Under the pieces are notes generated by a model. That model did no database searches, was not told the DNA's origin, and saw only the letters and a list, made by a program, of their open reading frames with translations. This document shows, piece by piece, positions 7,680-15,847 of a stretch of DNA of 64,000 nt. The translations under genes and the position numbers were made by a program. Each line of letters opens with the position of its first letter. Position 1 is the stretch's first letter. The DNA comes from Dehalococcoidia bacterium (GTDB lineage Bacteria; Chloroflexota; Dehalococcoidia; DSTF01; JACRBR01): the NCBI GenBank assembly GCA_021731085.1, contig JAKFYB010000002.1, positions 62,001 to 126,000 on the forward strand, written 5' to 3'.

Positions 7680-8906
7680 CTAGCTAGCGGCAACGACTGC
7701 CGACGCATCCAACGCTTCCACAATACCTTCGCGCAGAAGGTCGAGGCCCCATCGCTTTTCCGCGGACACAAGCACCGCATCCGGAATGTTCTCGGTCAGC
7801 GATCGCTGGAACGAGGATAGCTCGCTCAGTGACGAAGGCAGCCCTCCATCCGCGTCTGCGAGCTGATCGACCTTGTTGAACACGGTGATCCGCGGCTTGT
7901 CAGCGATCTTCAGCTCCGTCAGTGTCTCCTCGACCGTCTGAGACTGGTGGGCCGCATCCGGATGGGTGATATCGACCACGTGCAACAGCAGCGCCGCGTC
8001 CGTCAGCTCCTCCAGCGTCGCGCGAAAAGACGCGACAAGCTGCGTCGGCAACTTTTGGATGAACCCGACAGTGTCCGTCAGCAAAGCCGGGTGCGTGTCG
8101 TCGAGATATACGCGGCGCGTCAGGGGATCCAGCGTCGCGAAGAGCTGATTCTGGACGAAGACATCGTCGTCACGCGTCAGGGCGCGCATCAGCGTGCTCT
8201 TGCCGGCGTTTGTGTACCCGACGAGCGCGACGACCGGCACGCCCTCGCGCTCACGACGCCGACGGTACAGGGACCGCTGCTGCCGGACTTCCTCGATCTG
8301 CTTCTTGAGCTTGGTGATCTTATTGCGCGCGAGCCGCCGGTCGGTCTCTATCTGCGTCTCACCCGGCCCACGCACGCCGATTGCCCCTGGCGCTCCACTG
8401 GCGCCGCTAAGGCGTTCCAGGTGCGACCACTGGCCCTTCAGCCGTGGCAGGAGGTACTCGGTCTGTGCGAGATCGACCTGGAGCCGTCCCTCCCGCGTCC
8501 GAGCGCGCATCGCGAAGATATCCAGGATGAGCGCGGTGCGATCCAGCACCTTCACGTCGAGCGCCTTCTCGAGCTTCTGCTGCTGCGATGGCGAGAGTTC
8601 ATCATCGAAGATAACCATCGTATATTCGCCGTCGCCGTCCGTGGACTGTCCGCGCCGCTTCACAATTTCGTCGAGTTTGCCCTTGCCGATGTAGGTCGCT
8701 GGGTTTGGGGAGTCCATCCGTTGCAACGCGGAGCCCACGACATCTGCGCCGGCCGTCTCGGCCAGCAGGGCGAGTTCCTCGAGTGACGCCTCGCCACGCC
8801 ATCGGTCGCGTTCACTATTCCGCTGCACGCCAACCAGGAACGCCCGCTCGCGTTCCTCAGCGGTGGTCTTCAAAGCCGTTCGGGCGGTTGTGTGGTCCTT
8901 GGGCAT
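7680..8906 (-). CDS. hflX: Ribosome-associated GTPase HflX
   Basis: 408 residues. HflX binds 50S subunits, splits stalled ribosomes and hydrolyses GTP. The N-terminal HflX domain (about 20-200) includes YIGKGKLDEI and RGPGETQIETDRR. A helical linker follows, then the G domain with P-loop GYTNAGKST at 230-238, switch DTVGF, and NKVD. The length is normal. No Shine-Dalgarno is seen before the ATG; a -10-like TACTCT ends 8 bases upstream, fitting a leaderless transcript. It lies 32 bases downstream of rarA and could also be read through from it. Confidence 0.95.
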   Translation of the reverse strand: MPKDHTTARTALKTTAEERERAFLVGVQRNSERDRWRGEASLEELALLAETAGADVVGSALQRMDSPNPATYIGKGKLDEIVKRRGQSTDGDGEYTMVIFDDELSPSQQQKLEKALDVKVLDRTALILDIFAMRARTREGRLQVDLAQTEYLLPRLKGQWSHLERLSGASGAPGAIGVRGPGETQIETDRRLARNKITKLKKQIEEVRQQRSLYRRRREREGVPVVALVGYTNAGKSTLMRALTRDDDVFVQNQLFATLDPLTRRVYLDDTHPALLTDTVGFIQKLPTQLVASFRATLEELTDAALLLHVVDITHPDAAHQSQTVEETLTELKIADKPRITVFNKVDQLADADGGLPSSLSELSSFQRSLTENIPDAVLVSAEKRWGLDLLREGIVEALDASAVVAAS

Positions 8907-8914
8907 CCAGAATC

Positions 8915-8920
8915 AGAGTA
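8915..8920 (-). promoter_or_regulatory. Leaderless-type -10 of hflX
   Basis: TACTCT on the minus strand, 8 bases before the ATG, with no ribosome site between. It is a weaker match than the other examples in this window. Confidence 0.4.
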
Positions 8921-8938
8921 GCAGAACTGCGATGCGCT

Positions 8939-10303
8939 TCAGCTGCTCCCGGCGTCAGACTTCGGGTCGTCGCGCTCGCGCTTGCGGCGCCCCTCCCAAC
9001 CCAGATCACGCGCGCGATAGTACGTCCGCCCAGCGAGCTTGTCCGGTAGGTGCTGCTGCTCAACAACACCCCCTGCGTAGTCGTGCGCAGACCTGTATCC
9101 GCGTCCATAGCCCATCTCGCGCATCATGCCGGTCACGGCGTTTCGCAGGTGCAATGGCACTGGATCGTTGCGGGTCGACTCAACATCGCGCATCGCTGCA
9201 CCATACGATGAGCCGACGCTATTGCTCTTGGGCGCCAGAGCGAGATAGAGCGCGCACTCCGCCATCGGAAAGAATCCCTCCGGCAAGCCAATGAAGTGCA
9301 CCGACTGCTGGCACGCCGTCGCGACGACCATCGCCATCGGATCCGCCAGGCCCACGTCCTCGGAAGCGAGAATGACCATGCGCCGTACGATAAACATCGG
9401 GTCTTCCCCCGCCTCGATCATGCGGGCGAGCCAGTAGAGAGACGCGTCTGGGTCGGAGCCTCGTAGTGACTTGATGAAGGCCGAGATGGTGTCGTAGTGC
9501 GCATCGCCCTTCTTGTCGTACAGGTACGTCCGATGCTGGAGCGCCTCCTCGACGTCGGCCTTCGAGACGCGGGCTTTCGTGTCCCCACGTGCCCCGGCGA
9601 ATGCCACTGCCGACTCCAAGGCATTGAGTGCAATGCGCGCATCGCCACCAGCAGATGCCGCAAGCGCCGACAGCGCGTCATCGTCGACGTCTGAGGCACT
9701 GCCCAACCCCCGCTCGCTGTCGGTCAACGCGCTCCGCAGAATGCGCTCGATGTGTTCAGGCTCCAGCATCTTCAAGGCGAACACGCGAGAACGAGAGAGC
9801 AGCGGCCCAATCACCTCGAACGACGGGTTCTCTGTCGTCGCGCCTATAAGCGTGACCGTGCCGTCCTCGACGTATGGCAGAATCGCGTCCTGCTGGGCCT
9901 TGTTGAAGCGGTGGATTTCGTCGATGAACAGCACGGTACGCCCGTCGCCTGACTTCAGGCGATCGCGTGCTTCCGCGACTGCCTTCCGCAAGTCGGCAAC
10001 CCCCGCCGATACCGCCGAGATCGGGACGAACACCGCATCCGTCGACCGTGCGATGATGCGCGCGAGCGTCGTCTTCCCCGTCCCGGGCGGACCCCAGAGT
10101 ATGACCGACGGCAGATTCCCACTTTCGACGAGCTTCCGGAGAAGCTTTCCTTCACCGACGACGTGTTCCTGGCCGACGTACTCATCGAAGGACCGTGGCC
10201 GCATCCGCGCTGCCAGCGGCGCCGTGGCGTGAGGCGCATCATCGGCTGACGCAGACTGCGGATCGAACATGGGAGGCGGCTTTGGCGTAACTTTGCGCGG
10301 CAT
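8939..10303 (-). CDS. rarA: Replication-associated recombination protein RarA (MgsA) AAA ATPase
   Basis: 454 residues. RarA is a clamp-loader-like AAA+ ATPase acting at stalled replication forks with SSB. After a short disordered N-terminus comes ARMRPRSFDEYVGQ, then Walker A GPPGTGKT at 71-78, Walker B LFIDEIHRFN, sensor-1 GATTENPSF and the C-terminal tetramerisation region with ARMIEAGEDP and SEDVGLADP. The length matches the family. It sits 24 bases downstream of ccdA but has its own TACAAT ending 6 bases before the ATG. Confidence 0.95.
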   Translation of the reverse strand: MPRKVTPKPPPMFDPQSASADDAPHATAPLAARMRPRSFDEYVGQEHVVGEGKLLRKLVESGNLPSVILWGPPGTGKTTLARIIARSTDAVFVPISAVSAGVADLRKAVAEARDRLKSGDGRTVLFIDEIHRFNKAQQDAILPYVEDGTVTLIGATTENPSFEVIGPLLSRSRVFALKMLEPEHIERILRSALTDSERGLGSASDVDDDALSALAASAGGDARIALNALESAVAFAGARGDTKARVSKADVEEALQHRTYLYDKKGDAHYDTISAFIKSLRGSDPDASLYWLARMIEAGEDPMFIVRRMVILASEDVGLADPMAMVVATACQQSVHFIGLPEGFFPMAECALYLALAPKSNSVGSSYGAAMRDVESTRNDPVPLHLRNAVTGMMREMGYGRGYRSAHDYAGGVVEQQHLPDKLAGRTYYRARDLGWEGRRKRERDDPKSDAGSS

Positions 10304-10309
10304 GGCGAG

Positions 10310-10315
10310 ATTGTA
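10310..10315 (-). promoter_or_regulatory. Leaderless-type -10 of rarA
   Basis: TACAAT on the minus strand, 6 bases before the rarA ATG. There is no Shine-Dalgarno in the gap. Confidence 0.6.
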
Positions 10316-10327
10316 CCGCCATGGAGG

Positions 10328-11173
10328 CTAGATTTCGTTCAATTCGTCGAGCCCCGGGATGTTCGAGAACCAGCTGTTAAAGATCGTGAGCTCATCAAAG
10401 AACAGGAGAACGCCCACGGCGATAATCATCGCACCCGTGATGATTTCCACCGCCGGCATAATGCCCCGAATTCGACGGAAAAATCGCGTCATCGGAACGA
10501 CGGCCAGGCCCGTAATGATGAAGGGCACACCCAACCCGAGCGAATACACCAGCAACAGGTATGCCCCCTGGGCAACGTCCGCGCTGGTCGCTGAGAGTGT
10601 CAGAATCGCCCCGAGGACGGGCCCGATGCACGGCGTCCATCCCACAGCAAACGCGGCCCCAAGCCCGAAGGACTTTGCATAGTTCAGCCCATACCAGGAA
10701 CCATCACTTCCGCCGAGTGCCACGGCCCCACCACCCACTGAAGCTCCGGCCGACAATGGCGCGGTTGCGCTTTCGAACGAGTACGTTCTATAGAGGAACG
10801 GAATCTTGATCACGCCAATCAGGTTTAGACCCATCACGATGAGCGCGACGCCGCCAATTTTCTGTAACGTGGGCACCATGTCGCGAACTACATAGCTGTC
10901 ACCATCTGACGACACAGCCGCAATGAAGCCGACCGACGCGCCGATGACGGTGAACACTGCCGTGAAACCGAGCACGAACGCAACCGCGTGAGATCCGGCT
11001 TCCCTTCGATCAGATCGGCCTTCGTCGAGCGTGGCCGTTGTACCGGTCATGTGAGCGATGTAGATCGGGACAAGGGGCAAGACGCAAGGCGAAAGGAACG
11101 ACAGCAGACCAGCAGTGAACGCGAACGCGAACCCCCACGGTCCATTCAGATAGTCGACCCAGGCTTCTGTCAT
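10328..11173 (-). CDS. ccdA: Cytochrome c biogenesis / thiol-disulfide transporter CcdA
   Basis: 281 residues with six or more predicted membrane segments. CcdA moves electrons from cytoplasmic thioredoxin across the membrane to reduce extracytoplasmic thiol proteins. The redox cysteines are in SPCVLPL (Cys30) and in TPCIGPVLG (about 175). A thioredoxin-like lipoprotein that could be its client is encoded at 20928, which is inference. A TACAGT -10 ends 8 bases before the ATG, with no ribosome site. It is followed closely by rarA. Confidence 0.9.
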   Translation of the reverse strand: MTEAWVDYLNGPWGFAFAFTAGLLSFLSPCVLPLVPIYIAHMTGTTATLDEGRSDRREAGSHAVAFVLGFTAVFTVIGASVGFIAAVSSDGDSYVVRDMVPTLQKIGGVALIVMGLNLIGVIKIPFLYRTYSFESATAPLSAGASVGGGAVALGGSDGSWYGLNYAKSFGLGAAFAVGWTPCIGPVLGAILTLSATSADVAQGAYLLLVYSLGLGVPFIITGLAVVPMTRFFRRIRGIMPAVEIITGAMIIAVGVLLFFDELTIFNSWFSNIPGLDELNEI

Positions 11174-11181
11174 GTGGAAAC

Positions 11182-11187
11182 ACTGTA
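11182..11187 (-). promoter_or_regulatory. Leaderless-type -10 of ccdA
   Basis: TACAGT on the minus strand, 8 bases before the ATG of ccdA. Confidence 0.55.
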
Positions 11188-11237
11188 GCGCGGGCCTTCA
11201 GCCCGCACGGGCAACGGGCGTCCATTCATTTGAGCTG

Positions 11238-11462
11238 CTAGTCGAACGGAGAATCGCCCGGCTGTGGAATACCCAACAACTCCAGGCGCGCCTGCTGAAA
11301 CTTCTCGAACGCTCGAGCTTCGCGGTTCAACAGGCCCTTGAACTGGTCGCCAACCGGCGTCCGCGTGCCTTCGAGAAACACCGCATGGAGCTCGGCGAGC
11401 TTTCGCTGCCAGTCCTCATAAGCCCCCAAGTAAGCCGTGCGTCGTTCCGCGCTGACCTTCAT
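11238..11462 (-). CDS. Small helical protein of unknown function
   Basis: 74 residues, soluble and mostly helical (AYLGAYEDWQRKLAELHAVF, EARAFEKFQQARLELLGI), ending in GDSPFD. An in-frame GTG at 11492 would add ten residues; the ATG at 11462 is preferred, with a -10-like TACGCT a few bases upstream, but neither start has a clear ribosome site. It lies 64 bases upstream of ccdA on the same strand. I do not recognise the family; coding is supported mainly by its regular helical composition. Confidence 0.5.
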   Translation of the reverse strand: MKVSAERRTAYLGAYEDWQRKLAELHAVFLEGTRTPVGDQFKGLLNREARAFEKFQQARLELLGIPQPGDSPFD

Positions 11463-11520
11463 TGCGAACAGCGTAGCAAAGGCCGCCGACACCGCTGTTT
11501 CGTGGCCGAGGATGGCGGAC

Positions 11521-11526
11521 TACAAT
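11521..11526 (+). promoter_or_regulatory. -10 candidate of the M20 peptidase gene
   Basis: TACAAT, 51 bases before the ATG at 11578, so this gene would have a real leader and uses AGAGGT as ribosome site. Confidence 0.45.
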
Positions 11527-11577
11527 CTGTGGACGCTGCCGGACGCAAATCCCACAACATAGTCACCAGAGGTCACC

Positions 11578-12909
11578 ATGCCCCAAGCGCCATCCATTGA
11601 CTGGGATGCGATCACCGACGAGGCCACGCGGCTCCTTTCGGACTTCATCCGCATCGACACCTCCAACCCTCCTGGCCGAGAGAAGGCCGCCTGCGATTGG
11701 CTCGAAGGCCTCTTCCGCGCGGAGGGTATCGACGACATCACCTTCTATGACGCTTCCGATGATCGCGAGTTCGGCGCCGAGCGCATGAACATGACTGCGA
11801 CGATGAACGGTGATGGCACGAAGGCGCCACTCATCCTGCTGAACCACACCGATGTCGTACCTGTCGAGCGGCAGTACTGGGACTTCGAGCCGTTCTCCGG
11901 TGCCGTTGTCGATGGCGTGATCTACGGACGTGGCGCGCTCGACATGAAGTCCATGAACATCATGGAACTCATCGCGATGTTCATCATCAAGCGCCTCGGC
12001 ATCCCCCATACGCGCGACATCGTCTACATGGCGCTCGCCGACGAGGAAGCAGGCGGCGAGTGGGGCATCGAGTGGATGGCGAAGCATGCCCCAGAGACGC
12101 TCGACGCGGAGTACGTGATCAATGAGGGCGGTTGGGGCCAGGCAGAAATATTTGGCACGCGCCGCCCTGCCTTCAACTGCTCCATCAGCGAGAAGGGCCC
12201 GCTTTGGCTCAAGCTCATCGCCGAAGGGCGCCCTGGTCACGGCTCAGTGCCTCACCCGGACAACGCGCTCGATCGCCTCGTGCGCGCTCTTCACAAGATC
12301 CAGGTGTGGAACCGACCCGTCACGGTCGTACCGGAGTTGCACGAGTATTTCGATCGCTTATGGCGAGCCCAGATTCTGAACGACGAGCCATCACAAGAAG
12401 CGATGGAGAAGATGGCGAAGGAGAATTTGCTCGCGAAGGCCATCCTCACGAACACCATCAGTGCTACGACGATTCATGCAGGCATCAAGCACAACGTCAT
12501 CCCGGCCATCGCCGAGGCCACGATCGACTGCCGCCTGCTGCCTGGTAAGGATCCCGACGAATTCACGCAGCAGATCCGCGATGTCATCGACGATGCAAAG
12601 GTTCGTGTCGAGCCGGTGTTCGTTTCGAGCACGCCCTCGTCGCCGATCAACACGGAACTGTTCGGCATCATCGAAGATGTCGTCCGCGATTCCGTCGAAG
12701 AGGCGCTCGTGCTGCCGAGCGTATCCGCCGGCTTCACGGACTCCCGCATCTTCCGCCAGCATGGCATCACGTCCTACGGATTCATCCCATACCTGCTCGA
12801 ACAGAAGGACTCCATGACCGTCCACGGACACAACGAACGCATCTCCGTCGACAACCTCAGGCTCGGCTGCCAGGTCCTGTTCGAAACCGTGCGCCGCCTA
12901 TGCAGCTGA
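11578..12909 (+). CDS. M20 family metallopeptidase / amidohydrolase
   Basis: 443 residues, zinc-dependent exopeptidase or deacylase of the ArgE/DapE/ACY1 group. Metal-site motifs are visible: LLNHTDVVP, YGRGALDMKS, LADEEAGGEWG and a C-terminal VHGHNERIS. The dimerisation (lid) insertion occupies the middle third. The substrate cannot be fixed from sequence; M20 members act on di- and tripeptides and N-acyl amino acids. AGAGGT lies about 6 bases before the ATG. It converges with ruvA, only 4 bases between the stops. Confidence 0.9.
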   Translation: MPQAPSIDWDAITDEATRLLSDFIRIDTSNPPGREKAACDWLEGLFRAEGIDDITFYDASDDREFGAERMNMTATMNGDGTKAPLILLNHTDVVPVERQYWDFEPFSGAVVDGVIYGRGALDMKSMNIMELIAMFIIKRLGIPHTRDIVYMALADEEAGGEWGIEWMAKHAPETLDAEYVINEGGWGQAEIFGTRRPAFNCSISEKGPLWLKLIAEGRPGHGSVPHPDNALDRLVRALHKIQVWNRPVTVVPELHEYFDRLWRAQILNDEPSQEAMEKMAKENLLAKAILTNTISATTIHAGIKHNVIPAIAEATIDCRLLPGKDPDEFTQQIRDVIDDAKVRVEPVFVSSTPSSPINTELFGIIEDVVRDSVEEALVLPSVSAGFTDSRIFRQHGITSYGFIPYLLEQKDSMTVHGHNERISVDNLRLGCQVLFETVRRLCS

Positions 12910-12913
12910 GAGA

Positions 12914-13510
12914 CTAGCTCCGCGAGAACGCTTGGAGCGCCGCTCGAACCCGCTCCTCGAGCGTTAGGTCATCACCCGAAGAAAGATGCTCCGAGGCCGC
13001 CGTAGCCTCAGCTTGGGTGTAACCAAGCGCCATCAGCGCCCCAACAACGTCTTGATCAAAGCTGCCCTGTGATTCAGGCGTCCGCTCGACGCCTGTGCCA
13101 GCTTCTGGCAGCGTGACCTTGTCTCTCAGGTCGAGGACGATGCGCTCGGCCGTCTTCTGTCCCACTCCGGGAACCTTCTTCAGCACATCAGCACGGCCAC
13201 CAACGATGGCGGCGGCAAGCTCCGGTGCCTCCAACGAAGACAGCATCCCTAGCGCAACACGTGGCCCCACTCCACTCACGGAGATCAGTTGGTCAAACAG
13301 CGCGAGATCTTCGCGTGTGCGGAATCCGTACAGAGTCAGCGCGTCTTCGCGGACATGGAGATGCGTGTACAGACCCACGGTCTGTCCGATATCGACGGTA
13401 TCGGCAGCAGATGTTGGCACAGACGCGAGCAGCCCGATCCCACCAACCCCGATGATCAGCCAGTCGGTGCCCTTGTCTTCGACCGCACCCCGAATCCGCG
13501 CTATAACCAT
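12914..13510 (-). CDS. ruvA: Holliday junction helicase subunit RuvA
   Basis: 198 residues, tetrameric junction-binding subunit that targets the RuvB motor to Holliday junctions. The N-terminal OB fold is followed by two helix-hairpin-helix motifs (VSGVGPRVALG and VPGVGQKTAERI) and, after a flexible linker, the C-terminal RuvB-binding domain (ALMALGYTQAEA). The length is normal. ruvB and ruvC are not adjacent. A TATACT -10 ends 6 bases before the ATG, with no ribosome site. Confidence 0.95.
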   Translation of the reverse strand: MVIARIRGAVEDKGTDWLIIGVGGIGLLASVPTSAADTVDIGQTVGLYTHLHVREDALTLYGFRTREDLALFDQLISVSGVGPRVALGMLSSLEAPELAAAIVGGRADVLKKVPGVGQKTAERIVLDLRDKVTLPEAGTGVERTPESQGSFDQDVVGALMALGYTQAEATAASEHLSSGDDLTLEERVRAALQAFSRS

Positions 13511-13516
13511 CGCTGG

Positions 13517-13522
13517 AGTATA
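13517..13522 (-). promoter_or_regulatory. Leaderless-type -10 of ruvA
   Basis: TATACT on the minus strand, 6 bases before the ATG of ruvA. Confidence 0.6.
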
Positions 13523-13581
13523 TGGCTCGATCCGCCGCCTGACCTGACGTTATGTCGCACATCCTCAGATCTGCACAGCGC

Positions 13582-15054
13582 CTACGGCCACCACAGCGCG
13601 CGGGCCTGCGTCCTTAGGTCATCCCGATGGTCCGGATGGGCAACGGCGATCAACTCCTCAGCTCGTTGCCTGTGGTTCTTTCCCCAGAGCCGCGCGATGC
13701 CGTACTCCGTGATGACGGTATCTGCGTAATACCGCGGAATCGTTACGTACGACCCCGCGTCCATCTGCGCGACAACCTTCGACACTGCGCCGCCCATCGC
13801 CGTCGCCGGCAACAGTGTGATCGCTCGGCCCTTCGGCGAGAACACGCCGGCCATGTGCATCTCCGGCTGACCACCAGTCCCATTGATCATGCGGCCACCA
13901 AACACGCTCTCAGAGTTGATCTGACCGATCAGATCTACCGTGATTGCGTTGTTGATTGAAACGAATCGATCGAAACGCGTGAGCGTGCGCGGATGCAAGA
14001 CGTACTCCGGATCCGCGAGCTGGAAGTGCGGGTTGTCCGCGATGATCTCTATATCCGTCGGCTTCACGCCCGTCCATGCCGCAGCCATCGACTGACCGTT
14101 GTGGATCTCCTTCTGGCTACCATCGACGATGCCATCACGCCACATCTCGGCCAAGCCTGGCCATCCGAGTTCCGTATGGATCCCCAAATGCTTCCGCCCA
14201 TTGAACGCCCCAGCGGCCACCATCTGCCGCGAAGGCTCGCCAACGCCAATCTGAATCGTGTCGCCATCGAGGATCAACGTGCTCAGATGCTCGGCGATTC
14301 TCTCGGCTTCCGCCGACGGTTCCGCCAATCCCAAGACTCCACGTATGTCAGTCGGTGAAACAGCCGCGAGCACGGCTTTAATCGACGAGAGAATCTTGAT
14401 GTCCGGCAGTTCCTTCCCCAAATCAACCCAGCCTTGCCGTCGCGCCGGATCCTGCACAGTTGCGACGATCTGGTCGAACTCATCTCGCGTAAGCGGCGGC
14501 GGAGTGAACTCGACGAAGTGATCGATCTCGGAAACATGCATGTGCACATCGCCGTGCACCGGCACCAGCGACTCATCGACCTGGGCAATGACGATGGGCA
14601 CCCGCTTGGCATAGCCACGTTGCAGCCAGTGATGCATCCCGAAGTGCACGTATCCGCCGTTATCGGGCTTCGAAACGGTGCACATCATCACATTGGGAAC
14701 TTTGACGTCGGTGTGGCGCCCGTCGTCGTATGCCTTCATGCCAAGGGAGAACAGGTTCGGGAGATACGTGCCTCGCTGTTCATCCATGACGAAGCGTGCG
14801 AAGTCCCCGATGAACAACTCAAACTCAACCTTGAATGTCGTCTCGTCCGGCTGTCGCAGCCAACCGGGGTCGGCGGCCGGTGCCAGCAGGCGGACCATCA
14901 CGTCCTTCAGTTCATCTTTTCGTGCCGCCAGCCCCAGCACCAGCACAGGAGGTGGAAAAATTGGCACCATCACAGTGTCGCCGTCTTTGACGACCTTCAT
15001 CGCCTCAGCGGCCGTCGTGAGTCTTGTCTGATAGATCTCCCGCCAATCAGTCAT
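13582..15054 (-). CDS. Acetyl-CoA hydrolase/transferase family CoA-transferase
   Basis: 490 residues, family I CoA-transferase like 4-hydroxybutyrate or succinate:acetate CoA-transferases. Recognisable parts are IQIGVGEPSRQM, LGIHTELGWPGL, the GQINSESVFGG region, and a C-terminal ITEYGIARLWGK that is characteristic of the C-terminal domain. It moves CoA between carboxylic acids in the cytoplasm; which acids is not resolved. GAGGGAGA lies 4 bases before the ATG at 15054, so the longer frame to 15123 is unlikely. Together with the ADP-forming CoA ligase at 2631 it points to short-chain acid activation. Confidence 0.85.
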   Translation of the reverse strand: MTDWREIYQTRLTTAAEAMKVVKDGDTVMVPIFPPPVLVLGLAARKDELKDVMVRLLAPAADPGWLRQPDETTFKVEFELFIGDFARFVMDEQRGTYLPNLFSLGMKAYDDGRHTDVKVPNVMMCTVSKPDNGGYVHFGMHHWLQRGYAKRVPIVIAQVDESLVPVHGDVHMHVSEIDHFVEFTPPPLTRDEFDQIVATVQDPARRQGWVDLGKELPDIKILSSIKAVLAAVSPTDIRGVLGLAEPSAEAERIAEHLSTLILDGDTIQIGVGEPSRQMVAAGAFNGRKHLGIHTELGWPGLAEMWRDGIVDGSQKEIHNGQSMAAAWTGVKPTDIEIIADNPHFQLADPEYVLHPRTLTRFDRFVSINNAITVDLIGQINSESVFGGRMINGTGGQPEMHMAGVFSPKGRAITLLPATAMGGAVSKVVAQMDAGSYVTIPRYYADTVITEYGIARLWGKNHRQRAEELIAVAHPDHRDDLRTQARALWWP

Positions 15055-15201
15055 CTTGTCTCCCTCGCGCGATATCCTGCGCGACGCATGCCATAGGCCA
15101 GGCGCCACCGTACATCCGAACATCGTGGGTTCGTCGCTAGGTGCGAGTATGGTGGTTCAACGGCTACGGTCAATCGACGGTGTTGCTGTGGGAGGGTTCA
15201 G

Positions 15202-15813
15202 TCAGGCTCTGACACCTACGTCTTCCAGCATGGCCGCGAGGTCGTGCCCCAAATCCACGCGGAAGTGCACTCCCGTCATGCCCGCCCCCCGGGCGGCAGC
15301 CACGTTCGGCTCAAGATCGTCTACGAAGACGCAATCAGCGGCGGGAAGTCCGATGCGTTTCGCCGCCATCGCGTAGATGCGTCCATCCGGCTTCGCAATC
15401 CCAACCTCGGCCGACACCACGATGTCGTCGAATAGGTCATGGACTTCGATCAACCGGAGCTTCTCACGTAGCGTCGAGTCTGCGTTGCTAAGGACCTGCG
15501 TCTTGTATGCCGGCAGCAGACGCCGTATCAGATCGATATTCTTTGTGATGAGATGCTGTCGCTCGTGCCAGTGTTGATGCAATGGAGGCACCGCTCTCCC
15601 TGCCTGACGATCGAGTTCGTCCTGAACAGCCGAAAGCCACACGTCGCGCGTGCCAACCCCAACTTCGAGTGGCTGCCACAGCTCATTTCGGTACATCGCT
15701 TCGACAAGCGCCTTACCTTCGAGGCCATGCGCAAGCGAAAGCTCCCGCGCGATGTCCCAGCGCATGTCCCAGATCACGCCACCGTAGTCGAAGATCACGC
15801 CACGAATCGGCAC
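15202..15813 (-). CDS. HAD-superfamily hydrolase (YihX-like)
   Basis: 203 residues. Motif I is VIFDYGGVIWD, where the usual second Asp is Gly, as in the FDxGGV/YihX-type branch. Motif II is in VLSNAD, the Lys of motif III is in IAKPDGRIY, and motif IV is FVDDLEPN. A small helical cap lies between motifs I and II. Likely phosphatase on a small sugar or nucleotide phosphate; substrate unknown. The GTG start at 15813 is supported by AGGAGA 7 bases upstream; the frame is open further but overlaps nadE. It follows nadE by 34 bases, so probable operon. Confidence 0.85.
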   Translation of the reverse strand: MPIRGVIFDYGGVIWDMRWDIARELSLAHGLEGKALVEAMYRNELWQPLEVGVGTRDVWLSAVQDELDRQAGRAVPPLHQHWHERQHLITKNIDLIRRLLPAYKTQVLSNADSTLREKLRLIEVHDLFDDIVVSAEVGIAKPDGRIYAMAAKRIGLPAADCVFVDDLEPNVAAARGAGMTGVHFRVDLGHDLAAMLEDVGVRA

Positions 15814-15847
15814 GTAATCTCTCCTCTTCTTCCTGGAACGGCGGCGA